Below, piece after piece: positions 7,796 through 15,414 of a stretch of 35,451 bases of DNA (positions are counted from its first letter, which is position 1; each line of letters starts with the position of its first letter). A program made the translations under genes and the position numbers. Under the pieces are notes generated by a model. That model was not told where the DNA came from and ran no database searches. It saw nothing but the letters and a program-made list of their open reading frames with translations. The stretch lies in contig JAQVBK010000007.1 in the NCBI GenBank assembly GCA_028690365.1, forward strand, positions 1-35,451, given 5' to 3'. This DNA is from Candidatus Cloacimonadota bacterium (GTDB taxonomy: Bacteria > Cloacimonadota > Cloacimonadia > Cloacimonadales > JAQVBK01).

Positions 7796-9305
7796 CTATA
7801 ACACCGCCTTTTGCAGCAGGATCAGTCCCAGGAACAGCAGGTTGTGGAAATGCATTTGCATATTCATCTTGTTCCTTCTGCTTTTGTTCTTCCTTTCGTT
7901 CAAGTTCCTTTTGTGGGTCATCCACCCAAGGATGCATTGATGTGATTGTTTCATCTGAAAGGATCCCAACTGATTTAGAACAATTATCAATTACTTCTGT
8001 TTCATTGATCAGGATATCACGATTGAATATGACTTCAACTTCTTCCTGTTCAAAATCACCAAACCCTGCATTGAATAGATGCATATTAACGAACCATAGC
8101 AGATCTTCAAAGGATGCTTGAAATTCTGTTTCCATTCCGTTTGCATCAAGATCAATGTCACTATACATGGACTGTATATTCATTTGGTTTGGATTTCCTG
8201 ACATTCTATCGTCTTTTGCATCATAACCCTTTGCATTCTCAATGATTGCCTTCTTGAAGATTTCAAGGATTGACTTGTAATTATCAGCATTCACTTCAAC
8301 AGATAATGTTTTAAGATCACCTGCTGCACCATCTACTGTCTTTACTTTAACAGCACCAAATTGTGCAAGGTTCTTTCTGAATTCACCAAGGTTAGTTCCA
8401 TCATAGTTCATTAGAACCAAGATGGTGTTTCTTGCATCTTCTTCCATATTGTTTTGGAAGTTTGAAAGGATCGTATTCAACCCATCTTGTAAAGTCTTAA
8501 CCTTCTTGATCAATGGGATCTCTTTATCATTATATTTGAATGGTATCAATGGGATCTTTGACCAGTTCCAACCTTGTTCAATCACCTGGTCACCATCTTC
8601 ATCAATAGTTGTGAAGTATGTGCTGAATGGTTCTTCATCAGGTACAAGATGACCACCATCAAGGATAAATCTATTAATTCCCTTTTCAGTGTACACTTCA
8701 ACCCTTTCAATTACCTTTTCTGTTTCACCTTCATATGCTGTCACTTCAAATAATCTGATCACATAATCAAGTATTGTATGTTCTGCATCTGCCCACCCTG
8801 GAATGATCTCATATGGCTTGAATCGTTTGAAGCTAAACACACCTTGTTCATTGTAATATGGATAGATCCAAGCAATAGCATCATTCATGGCATCTTCGCC
8901 AATATTCTTCATTAGCTTTTGGAATCGTTTATTGAATATTTTCTTCAATAACTTCCCATATGCTTCATTATCTGTTTTGAATACAATGGGTTGACCAAGA
9001 AGATAATTGTTTTTCTGATCCACCATCTTAGCATATTGATTATCAACGATCCTGTTATTTGGAATGTTCTTCACTTCTTCCAGTTCACCATTCTGACCAA
9101 TGATAGTCCTTTTTCTTAAAAGAATATCATGTTTTCCATCATAATATCTTTCACCAGTGATCATGTCCATTCTTCTCTTTGAATTCTTGAAGTTTTTAAT
9201 TTCAAGTTCAATGAATCGTGTATCTGTGATCCTAGTTGCAGCACCTTCATTGATGATCTTATTAATCCTATCTGTTTCACTTCCAAATTGTAAAAACTCG
9301 AACAT
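7785..9305 (-). CDS. Portal protein (SPP1 gp6-like)
   Basis: About 506 residues, the expected size for SPP1-type portals. Recognisable segments are ERYYDGKHDILLRKR near the N-terminus, then NRIVDNQYAKMVDQKNNYLLGQP, and, later, RMSGNPNQMNIQSMYSDIDLDA. The portal is the dodecameric DNA entry channel at one capsid vertex and docks the terminase. The chosen ATG (MFEFLQF) is 11-12 bases from AAGGGGG; an upstream GTG abuts that site. It lies between the large terminase and the minor head gene. Confidence 0.92.
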   Translation of the reverse strand: MFEFLQFGSETDRINKIINEGAATRITDTRFIELEIKNFKNSKRRMDMITGERYYDGKHDILLRKRTIIGQNGELEEVKNIPNNRIVDNQYAKMVDQKNNYLLGQPIVFKTDNEAYGKLLKKIFNKRFQKLMKNIGEDAMNDAIAWIYPYYNEQGVFSFKRFKPYEIIPGWADAEHTILDYVIRLFEVTAYEGETEKVIERVEVYTEKGINRFILDGGHLVPDEEPFSTYFTTIDEDGDQVIEQGWNWSKIPLIPFKYNDKEIPLIKKVKTLQDGLNTILSNFQNNMEEDARNTILVLMNYDGTNLGEFRKNLAQFGAVKVKTVDGAAGDLKTLSVEVNADNYKSILEIFKKAIIENAKGYDAKDDRMSGNPNQMNIQSMYSDIDLDANGMETEFQASFEDLLWFVNMHLFNAGFGDFEQEEVEVIFNRDILINETEVIDNCSKSVGILSDETITSMHPWVDDPQKELERKEEQKQKEQDEYANAFPQPAVPGTDPAAKGGVIVEK

Positions 9306-9323
9306 CTTTATGTTCACCCCCTT

Positions 9324-10571
9324 CTAATCAAAACTGAATATGTCACCCTTGATGAATTCTTCTAATGCATAACGCATTGCATCAAGTAAATGATTGAAGT
9401 CATCAATTGGTTTATTCATCTTCTTACCAAATTTATCTTTGTCCCAGGTGTAGTTGCTTATTTCAGTAAGGAAGTTCACACACCTTGGATGAATATATAT
9501 TTTGAAGTCCTGGATAAAATCAATACCATTATTGATTGAATCCTTTCCCTTCCTTGCTGCTTTGATATTAGATAGACCCAGTTCCCTAAGTCTATCAATT
9601 GATTTTGGTTCTGCTGAATCTGCTCTGATACGTTCCTTCCTATATCCCATATCACTAACACTGGAATATATCAGTTCATTTGACATACCTGTCTTGTACA
9701 TTTCATCAAATACATATATTGCTTTACCCTTGATATCAACCAATCCACACCATAGTGCAGAAGGATCATTGGTATATCCAAAATCAAGTCCGAATGCAGA
9801 TTTGATTGCAGCAATCTTCTTGATGTCTTCTATGTTGAAATTCTTTTCTTCCCAGTTCTCATATACAAGACCTTCGACAATACCCCATTCACCAAGTCCT
9901 GCAACTCTGTATCTTCTTGGGTTATTCTTCTTCATGGTGTTGAATACTTTTAGATCAGCAGCATCCAACCATTCATTACATAAGTAATTGGTTGTCAACG
10001 CAAGAATGTCTTCATCAGGTTCAGCATCAAAGAACCGTTTCTTGATCCAGTGATGTTCATTCCATGGATTGAATGTCAATGTGATCTGTTTGAACAGTCC
10101 ATCAGCAACTTGACCACGAATGGATTCATCAAGAATATTGAAATCATCTTCATTCAAGATCTCATATGCTTCTTCTATCCACATCCAACATAATGACCCA
10201 ACATCAACTGTAATGGATGTTACTTTCAAAGGATCATCAAGACCCCTGAAATAGATCGTTTGACCTGTTGGTATATATGTCATCTGCAAAGGTGATTCTG
10301 TGATCTTCCAATGCTCTTGAACATCAAGTCTTGCTATTGCCCATTTTAATTCAGTAAAGCAGGAATCCTTCAATGTCCTGAATGTCTTTCTTACTACAAG
10401 TAGATTTGATTCAGGATACTGCATGATCCTAGTAATAAAGTTCAATGCTGTGGTCTTTGACTTCTTGGATGCTCTACTTCCTTTGACTACTCTATATCTA
10501 CCCTTGAAGTGCCAAAACTTATTGTAATTCTTACCTACAACTTTTTTCAGTGATACTTCATGCTTAATCAT
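9324..10571 (-). CDS. Terminase large subunit (PBSX family)
   Basis: About 415 residues. The ATPase Walker A-like segment is GSRASKKSKTT near the N-terminus, the Walker B segment is WMWIEEAYEI, and the C-terminal RNase H-like nuclease begins at DFGYTNDPSALW. It pumps and cuts concatemeric DNA during packaging. The ATG at 10571 overlaps the small terminase stop, giving translational coupling; ATGs at 10574 and 10589 and a TTG at 10601 are also in frame. Phages with this terminase and an SPP1-like portal often package by headful, but no pac site can be read here. Confidence 0.93.
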   Translation of the reverse strand: MIKHEVSLKKVVGKNYNKFWHFKGRYRVVKGSRASKKSKTTALNFITRIMQYPESNLLVVRKTFRTLKDSCFTELKWAIARLDVQEHWKITESPLQMTYIPTGQTIYFRGLDDPLKVTSITVDVGSLCWMWIEEAYEILNEDDFNILDESIRGQVADGLFKQITLTFNPWNEHHWIKKRFFDAEPDEDILALTTNYLCNEWLDAADLKVFNTMKKNNPRRYRVAGLGEWGIVEGLVYENWEEKNFNIEDIKKIAAIKSAFGLDFGYTNDPSALWCGLVDIKGKAIYVFDEMYKTGMSNELIYSSVSDMGYRKERIRADSAEPKSIDRLRELGLSNIKAARKGKDSINNGIDFIQDFKIYIHPRCVNFLTEISNYTWDKDKFGKKMNKPIDDFNHLLDAMRYALEEFIKGDIFSFD

Positions 10572-11067
10572 CATCTTCACCCAAATCATCTTTAATGACA
10601 ACCGGGATTGAACCTTCTATTTTTATTTTGTCATTGAACATTCCAAGATGTCTTCCTAATAAATCAAGTGCTTTCAATTTATCGTAGGTCTTAATTTCTC
10701 TTTCTATCGAATCACCTGTGTCACTGGATGACTTCTTGATCTTTACACTGGATATACAAGATAGATCATCCTTGTTCGCATCTGCTAGTACAGAAGCATT
10801 CTGCATATTGATCACATCAGAAGGATTCAAGAATGCAATCTTTGCTAATTCTTGAATAACCCTATCTTGGTTCACCCCTGTTCGCTTTGATCTTGCTGCA
10901 AGTGCCTGATCTATTGCATTTTTGATGTTGGGTTTTGCTAAGTTTTCACATGCAATGTCCTTTGCAGTCTGTGTTGAATAACCTGCCCTAATAGCTGCCT
11001 GTGTTGCATTCAGGTCAATCAAATATTCATCAACAAATGTCTGTTGCTTTTTCGTCAACTTCCCCAT
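10564..11067 (-). CDS. Terminase small subunit (Terminase_2 family)
   Basis: A 167-residue protein starting MGKLTKKQQTFVDEYL, followed by NATQAAIRAGYS, the signature DNA-binding helices of this family. The middle is an oligomerisation region and the acidic C-terminus (DDLGEDDD) likely contacts the large subunit. It recognises the packaging start site. The start ATG has AAGGTG eight bases upstream. It is the first gene after the double terminator region, so it is probably the first gene of the late operon. Confidence 0.93.
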   Translation of the reverse strand: MGKLTKKQQTFVDEYLIDLNATQAAIRAGYSTQTAKDIACENLAKPNIKNAIDQALAARSKRTGVNQDRVIQELAKIAFLNPSDVINMQNASVLADANKDDLSCISSVKIKKSSSDTGDSIEREIKTYDKLKALDLLGRHLGMFNDKIKIEGSIPVVIKDDLGEDDD

Positions 11068-11101
11068 AACTACAACACCTTCTCTTCTTTTTTATTAAAA
11101 C

Positions 11102-11140
11102 GAAAAAGGTCTATGCATGAGGAGTGGCACACATAGACCT
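11102..11140 (-). terminator. Second of two tandem terminators
   Basis: Perfect 9-bp arms, AGGTCTATG and CATAGACCT, around a 16-base loop. On the minus strand they are followed by TTTTTCGTTTT. It lies 35 bases before the small terminase gene and just after another terminator, with no other promoter visible between it and the gene. Confidence 0.75.
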
Positions 11141-11176
11141 AAAGAAAAAAGAAGCAAGGCGGCAAAACCCTGCTTC
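11141..11176 (-). terminator. First of two tandem terminators
   Basis: On the minus strand GAAGCA pairs with TGCTTC around a G+C-rich loop, followed by a run of T. It would end transcripts from the early replication genes. Late transcription of the packaging genes must pass it or start within it. Confidence 0.75.
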
Positions 11177-11188
11177 TTAGTTAGCTTT

Positions 11189-11237
11189 TATAATAATTAC
11201 ATTGTAATTATTATAACATATATAAGGGGATACACAA
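11189..11237 (-). promoter_or_regulatory. Possible late promoter with overlapping palindrome
   Basis: On the minus strand TATAAT lies at 11215-11210, preceded by TG and one base (an extended -10), with a weak TTGTGT 16 bases upstream. A perfect inverted repeat of 12-bp arms and a 3-base spacer (11189-11215) covers the -10 and the predicted start. This suggests control by a dimeric DNA-binding protein, for example the ArpU/sigma-like regulator encoded about 400 bp upstream. Both the promoter and the protein pairing are inferred. Confidence 0.45.
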
Positions 11238-11280
11238 GTGCGTATGTATTGCACTAAACGTGCATTACATACGCACTTGT
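11234..11280. repeat. 47-bp long hairpin at end of early operon
   Basis: Arms of 21 bases with a single mismatch around a 5-base loop; the outer 15 bp are perfect. It ends exactly in the stop codon of the gene at 11280-11615. No T run follows on the minus strand, so it is not a standard terminator. It could protect the 3' end of the early mRNA, act as a packaging or replication site, or bind a regulator. Confidence 0.8.
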
Positions 11281-11615
11281 CAAGTATTTGATCTTTGCAT
11301 TTTCACACCTGCTTCTTCCCATAGACATTTTTCTAAGTCTTCAAATGAAACATAACCTTTGACATAGGAATCATATAGATCTAAACATAGATCAGCAAAT
11401 CTTTCTTCCCTGGGTTTCCCTTCAACTTCTTTCTTCATCAGCAAACTATATTTATCATGTAATATCATTACTGGAATTGACAACATCAAAAAGAATGCTT
11501 TGTCAACTGCTTCATCTACTGCTGATTTTTTAATCTGCTGAACATCACTTGACTTCATGTTATACACTGCATCAGGTTTAATGCTCTGTTGTCTTCTTCT
11601 TTCTGCTCTGTTCAT
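11280..11615 (-). CDS. Conserved phage hypothetical protein before terminase
   Basis: A 111-residue protein starting MNRAERRRQQ, a basic N-terminus common to hypothetical proteins encoded near the terminase genes of Bacillota phages. The rest is helical, with a hydrophobic segment FFLMLSIPVMIL at about residues 41-52 that is too short and flanked too strongly by charge to be called a membrane anchor with confidence. The start ATG has AAAGGGTG upstream. Function unknown. Confidence 0.7.
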   Translation of the reverse strand: MNRAERRRQQSIKPDAVYNMKSSDVQQIKKSAVDEAVDKAFFLMLSIPVMILHDKYSLLMKKEVEGKPREERFADLCLDLYDSYVKGYVSFEDLEKCLWEEAGVKMQRSNT

Positions 11616-11630
11616 GACATCACCCTTTCT

Positions 11631-12179
11631 TTAACTGAATATCTGAAAAACAACTTCATCAGAAAACAATCTGATCTGTAATGTGTTGATCAATCTGTTT
11701 TTATTCCTGGATATTGTTGATACATCAACTTCAAAGTATTCAGCAAGCTTTTCCCTAGTGATACCTTCAAAGTATTTTAACCTGATCACTTCATAGTATG
11801 GATCATTCTTCAACTTCTCAATTGCATCATCAATAATTGAAATCAAATTCTTTGTTACTGCAATAGATTGTTCAATAGATTCAATCTTTTCTTCTGCTTT
11901 TTCAGAATCTAACTTATTATCACGCATTCCGTCAGAAGAATTAAAACTGGTAATGCTATGTGATTTCTTTGAAACCCCTTCACACTGGATCGTTTCAATT
12001 TGCTTATACTTATCATCAATTGCCTGTTGGAAATTGTTATAATTATAAAGTAAAGTTTCTGTTTTTTGAAAAGGTGACTGCTTATTATCACGCATTAACC
12101 CTTGTCTTTTGAATTCAGCAGCAACTTTCTTTGCTGTTTCATCAATATACTTTTCTATTTGTTTAATTTCATTACTCAA
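11631..12179 (-). CDS. Sigma/ArpU-like late transcription regulator
   Basis: A 182-residue protein with a long helical, charged N-terminal half. Its C-terminal helix-turn-helix (YFEGITREKLAEYFEV, then DVSTISRNKNRLI) resembles sigma-70 region 4 and ArpU/RinA-type phage regulators. Such genes usually sit just before the terminase genes and switch on late transcription, which fits here. The start is a TTG ten bases from AAAGGA. The target may be the promoter-palindrome at 11189-11237; this is inferred. Confidence 0.75.
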   Translation of the reverse strand: MSNEIKQIEKYIDETAKKVAAEFKRQGLMRDNKQSPFQKTETLLYNYNNFQQAIDDKYKQIETIQCEGVSKKSHSITSFNSSDGMRDNKLDSEKAEEKIESIEQSIAVTKNLISIIDDAIEKLKNDPYYEVIRLKYFEGITREKLAEYFEVDVSTISRNKNRLINTLQIRLFSDEVVFQIFS

Positions 12180-12209
12180 AAGTTATCATTCCTTTCAGTT
12201 TTTATTATA

Positions 12210-12527
12210 GGTTCACGTTCAGGTTCAAGGCTACAATATTCATAATTGATCCTGAACCGCTTCAAAGTCTTGCTATCACTGGTTATTTTAGTTAAATTGC
12301 TTTTATGCGGTTCAAGGTTCAAAGTGACTTTCCTATTACTTATATTTTATAAGAATTTACGAATTTCGTTTATTATTTTTTTATCTTATTATTAAGAAGT
12401 TATAATAACATTGAACCCCTTGAACCCAAACCCCACAACCCCCCACCACTACTGTGTTTGAATCGGTTCAATGTAAACACAATCACCTTGAACTTATCTT
12501 GAACCTTTACCATTAACCTTGAACTTT
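12210..12527. repeat. Iteron region A: GTTCAAG repeats around an A+T-rich core
   Basis: This 348-bp gap (12180-12527) has no gene. It holds many copies of GGTTCA(AG) and its complement: three at 6-base spacing at 12210-12230; an inverted copy at about 12253; a direct pair at 12309-12324; an inverted pair at 12411-12427; and more at 12465, 12487-12505 and 12518. The direct and inverted pairs face each other across about 85 bp of A+T-rich DNA (12325-12409). The layout matches region B at 29583-29886. Likely roles are a replication origin or binding sites of the P4-type primase. It also contains C-rich tracts at 12425-12446. Confidence 0.75.
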
Positions 12528-12710
12528 TTAAATATAGTTTGCTAATATTATTCCTACCGCTACACCCAACATGATTGCTAGAACCCTTATCATCAGTATG
12601 AAGTTTCCTTTGTCATCTTCCATGATCTTCTTCTGTTTCCACTGTTTCAAGTATTCCATTTGTGCATCATCTTCTATTTCTTGATGTGATTTATTTACAC
12701 CTTCACCCAT
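12528..12710 (-). CDS. Small single-pass membrane protein
   Basis: Sixty residues: a charged N-terminal half (KSHQEIEDDAQMEYLKQWK) and a C-terminal membrane segment (FILMIRVLAIMLGVAVGIILA). The start ATG has GGGGTGTG upstream. It follows the broken HD-hydrolase gene by a few bases and ends at the edge of iteron region A. No family is recognised. Confidence 0.6.
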   Translation of the reverse strand: MGEGVNKSHQEIEDDAQMEYLKQWKQKKIMEDDKGNFILMIRVLAIMLGVAVGIILANYI

Positions 12711-12714
12711 AAGA

Positions 12715-13304
12715 TCACACCCCTATTATTTTTGAAGCAATCATATCAGCAGTGTGGGTGTACAGAACATTTGGATATTTCTTGATTGCTCTGTCATAAT
12801 AGTTCCATTCATCCTTTTCATAGGCACCCATGTGATATCTGATACAAAGGACTTCTTCTTCCGTTAGCTGCATGTGTTGGGAAAGAAGTTGTACTGACTT
12901 TGCACCATGACCTGGGATCAGGGTATCATTGTTATAATCCCAATGTGATTCTTCACCCTTCGGTTCATCCAGTCCAAAGTATTCAACACCTTCAACATCA
13001 ATCACCTTAACATAAGAATCTATCTTACATAGATCATGGAACATTCCAACAATATATGGTGATCTTGGATTTTGCCATTGCAACTTCAATTCTGCTGTCA
13101 ACCAAACCAATGCATCCACAAAGTATCATGGTAATTATGATCAAATCCACCACCTTCATAATTACCATGATACTTTGTGGATGCAGGTGCAATGAAGAAC
13201 CCATTGTCAATCAACCAGGTATAAAAATCAGTTTCAACATGTCCATCCATCATCTTCATGAACATTTCACACCTTTTTGCTTTATTTATCATCTGAACTG
13301 CCAT
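12715..13304 (-). pseudogene. HD-domain hydrolase, broken by an inverted duplication
   Basis: Two frames together give a nearly complete HD-superfamily hydrolase of about 195 residues. The first part (from the ATG at 13304, MAVQMINKAK) runs to PASTKYHGNYEGGGFDH, which holds the first metal-binding His. The second part starts at ALVWLTAELK and holds MFHDLCKID (the HD pair) and HTADMIASK (the last Asp). Between them the DNA is a perfect inverted copy of the preceding 30 bases, which puts the two parts out of frame. The upstream frame ends shortly after the junction. Such enzymes cleave nucleotides or phosphates. As read, the gene should be inactive. Confidence 0.8.
13111..13185. repeat. Perfect 30-bp inverted repeat inside the HD-hydrolase gene
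   Basis: Arms 13111-13140 and 13156-13185 are exact reverse complements, with a 15-base loop. The right arm is the normal coding sequence (ASTKYHGNY region). The left arm replaces about eight codons expected after the first catalytic His. This is the pattern left by template switching during replication. Confidence 0.97.
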
Positions 13305-13581
13305 CTTCAACTTCCCCCTTCACATCTATTCTGATATCTTTATCTTCATATCTGATTGCTGATTCTGTTGCAATAAAGCAAGGTTGAACCGTTCTTCCCA
13401 TTATGTAAAGATAAAGCTTACCTTCTTTCAATACCTGATCCTTTTCCTTTTCATTCAATTCCCAAACCGTTTCTATTCCTGGGGTTATACCATCATCACA
13501 CAAATATCTTGTCCCAGGAAGATCTTCACACCCTTGACCAACAAATGTTACATTGCTCGTTTCTGTTTTTACTGGTTTCAT
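13282..13581 (-). CDS. Hypothetical phage protein
   Basis: A 99-residue protein with segments VGQGCEDLPGTRYLCDDGI, then VWELNEKEKDQVLKEGKLYLYIMGRTVQPCFI, and an acidic tail. The YLYIMGRTVQP pattern occurs in short phage proteins of unknown role. It starts with ATG after AAAGGA and overlaps the start of the HD-hydrolase gene by about 20 bp, so it belongs to the same operon. Four Cys are present but not in a clear metal motif. Confidence 0.65.
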   Translation of the reverse strand: MKPVKTETSNVTFVGQGCEDLPGTRYLCDDGITPGIETVWELNEKEKDQVLKEGKLYLYIMGRTVQPCFIATESAIRYEDKDIRIDVKGEVEDGSSDDK

Positions 13582-13793
13582 TATTTGAATTCCTTTCCTG
13601 ATTTTTTATGTCTGATCTGAACTCTTCCTACGAACTCGAACCCTGCCCATTCAACTATAAATTTCAATGTATTGATTAAATTATGAACCTTATAATCAAG
13701 TGCAGCATCTTCCTTCATAATTGGTTTCAATGCTTCATATGCAGTAGGATCAGAACAACCCCTGTCATTACGCATTGGATTATTATTTCCCAT
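13581..13793 (-). CDS. Hypothetical phage protein (SDPTAYEA motif)
   Basis: Seventy residues. The N-terminal motif NDRGCSDPTAYEALKPI followed by a helical region and a C-terminal beta hairpin (FEFVGRVQIRHKKSGKEFK) is found in many small phage proteins of Bacillota, with no known function. The start ATG follows GGGTGA. Its stop overlaps the next start by one base. Confidence 0.7.
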   Translation of the reverse strand: MGNNNPMRNDRGCSDPTAYEALKPIMKEDAALDYKVHNLINTLKFIVEWAGFEFVGRVQIRHKKSGKEFK

Positions 13794-13796
13794 AGA

Positions 13797-14009
13797 TCAG
13801 TCACCCACTTTCAAAGGAACGAACATTTCATCTGTTGTAACGGTTGCACCATTACATTCAATAATGATCTTTGTGTGGGGACTATAATTTTTAAGCATCC
13901 ATACTTGAATTGGTTTAACAAGTTCAGCAAACTGTTCAATCTTTTCAAACTTATCATCAGTAAGCATTGGGACTTCTTTCATAACTGTATCAATTACTTT
14001 CATCTTCAT
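13797..14009 (-). CDS. Hypothetical phage protein
   Basis: About 70 residues, probably starting at the third Met codon of the frame (MKMKVIDTVM), eight bases after AAAGG. The middle (KFEKIEQFAELVKPIQVWML) is helical; the end (TKIIIECNGATVTTDEMFVPLK) is a beta hairpin. It overlaps the end of the diphosphohydrolase-like gene by about 20 bp. No family is recognised. Confidence 0.6.
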   Translation of the reverse strand: MKMKVIDTVMKEVPMLTDDKFEKIEQFAELVKPIQVWMLKNYSPHTKIIIECNGATVTTDEMFVPLKVGD

Positions 14010-14469
14010 CACCATATCCTTTCATGTCAATAATTTCAGGTTTATTGTTAATTGTCCACATGCAGCAAAGGATGTTCCAAACAAATGCCCTGTCATGTGG
14101 TTCATCAGTATCACCCCTATTATCCTTCAACAAATGTCTAACTGCTGAATCAATATAACAATGAACCGGGATCCCCTTCTGCCAATTATTTTCACCATAT
14201 TTCTTTGCACCATCTTCAAAATGTTTTGATGTTTCAATCATCATGGTGATCAGGTCAACTTTCTTTTGAATTGCAAACATTTCTAATGCTTTATTCAAGT
14301 GAATGATCCCACCACTTCTTTGAAAGAATCCTATGTATTGAAGAACCCTATCTTCCGTAAGACCTGCCACTTCTAACAATGGCATCAGATCACACCTTCC
14401 TTTTCCTTCCTGGATGTCACGAACTGCACCAGTTCCAAACTGTCTTCTTTCACCACTATCTTTAATCAT
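13990..14469 (-). CDS. dATP/dGTP diphosphohydrolase-like protein (DUF5664 type)
   Basis: A 159-residue protein with the hallmark N-terminus RRQFGTGAVRDIQEGKGRCDLMP. Later come HFEDGAKKYGENNWQKGIP and SAVRHLLKDNRGDTDEPHDRAFVWNIL, which hold the conserved His, Glu and Asp of this phage family. These proteins are annotated as dATP/dGTP diphosphohydrolase domains and may shift nucleotide pools during infection. The start ATG overlaps the methyltransferase stop (ATGA). No aminoadenine-synthesis genes are nearby, so a role in base replacement is not suggested. Confidence 0.8.
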   Translation of the reverse strand: MIKDSGERRQFGTGAVRDIQEGKGRCDLMPLLEVAGLTEDRVLQYIGFFQRSGGIIHLNKALEMFAIQKKVDLITMMIETSKHFEDGAKKYGENNWQKGIPVHCYIDSAVRHLLKDNRGDTDEPHDRAFVWNILCCMWTINNKPEIIDMKGYGDEDESN

Positions 14470-15398
14470 TTGATACCTTCCTTTCCTAAAATAACTTTGA
14501 ACATACTTTCAAAAATTGTGACTGGAATTGAATTCCCTGATTGCTTCCATAGTTCTCTTTTTGAATTTGTTACTTTTTCAGCAGCATAATATTCTGTGTC
14601 TGAATATCCTTGTAATCTCCAACATTCGAGTGGTGTTAAATATCTATACTGACCATTACCCAGGTCAACAACTCCACTGTTTGGTGCTCTGTCTTGTCTT
14701 TCTGTTATGGTGTAGCAAAAGGAATCAATAATTGATGCCCTTCTTGGTGTATTCTTCTTCCCTATTGCTGCAACCATACTTGGTGCGGTCACCAGGTATT
14801 CATCAGGTACTTCATCATTTGGTTGAAGGAATTCACTAATGTGTGGTGCAGGTGTTCTTTTCATCCTGCCAAAATCAAACTGTTCACCATTGATGAATGA
14901 AACTGTGAAAACCCTTTTCCTTTGTTGTGGAAGTCCAAAATCCATTGCATTCAATGTTGCATGTGAATTTGTATATCCCAACTCTTCCATTCTGTATAAA
15001 TATTGATTGAAGTTGTGAATCATATGCTGTGATATGACACCTTTGACATTTTCCCAAATCACAATTCTTGGTTTCCATATTCCCATCTGTTCAATTATGT
15101 TCAATGTTTCCCACATCAGACTTGACCTGGTTTCACTTCCTTCATCTGCACCTTTTTGATGTCCTGCAATTGAAAAATCCTGACATGGTGAACCATGGAT
15201 CAGAATGTCAGGTTTCAGATTCCATCCGCACACATTCTGTGTTTTATATGGAAGTTCTGATGCAAACATTGCATTGTATGACCTGACTGCTTTTTCATCA
15301 ATTTCAACATAATCAATTGCTTTTACTGGAATACCTATATTTTGAAGGGCAATTCTTGGACTGCCAATTCCACCGAATAACTCGAGAATTTTAAGCAC
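14466..15398 (-). CDS. DNA (cytosine-5) methyltransferase
   Basis: A 310-residue complete C5 methyltransferase. Motif I FGGIG at residues 8-12; motif IV SPCQDFS with the catalytic Cys at 72; motif VI ENVKG at 116-120; motif VIII QQRKR near 158-162; motif IX/X LTPLECWRLQGY and QSGNSIPV near the C-terminus. It methylates cytosine in a short target, probably protecting phage DNA from host restriction, since no cognate endonuclease is beside it. The target recognition region is between residues 165 and 255. The start is a GTG eight bases after AAGGGGTG. Confidence 0.95.
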   Translation of the reverse strand: MLKILELFGGIGSPRIALQNIGIPVKAIDYVEIDEKAVRSYNAMFASELPYKTQNVCGWNLKPDILIHGSPCQDFSIAGHQKGADEGSETRSSLMWETLNIIEQMGIWKPRIVIWENVKGVISQHMIHNFNQYLYRMEELGYTNSHATLNAMDFGLPQQRKRVFTVSFINGEQFDFGRMKRTPAPHISEFLQPNDEVPDEYLVTAPSMVAAIGKKNTPRRASIIDSFCYTITERQDRAPNSGVVDLGNGQYRYLTPLECWRLQGYSDTEYYAAEKVTNSKRELWKQSGNSIPVTIFESMFKVILGKEGIK

Positions 15399-15414
15399 TA
15401 TTTAATCACCCCTT

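Noticed and set aside
12425-12446. Cos site at the C-rich tract
   Set aside because: It is 1.4 kb from the small terminase gene, lies inside the iteron region, and nothing indicates a cut site.
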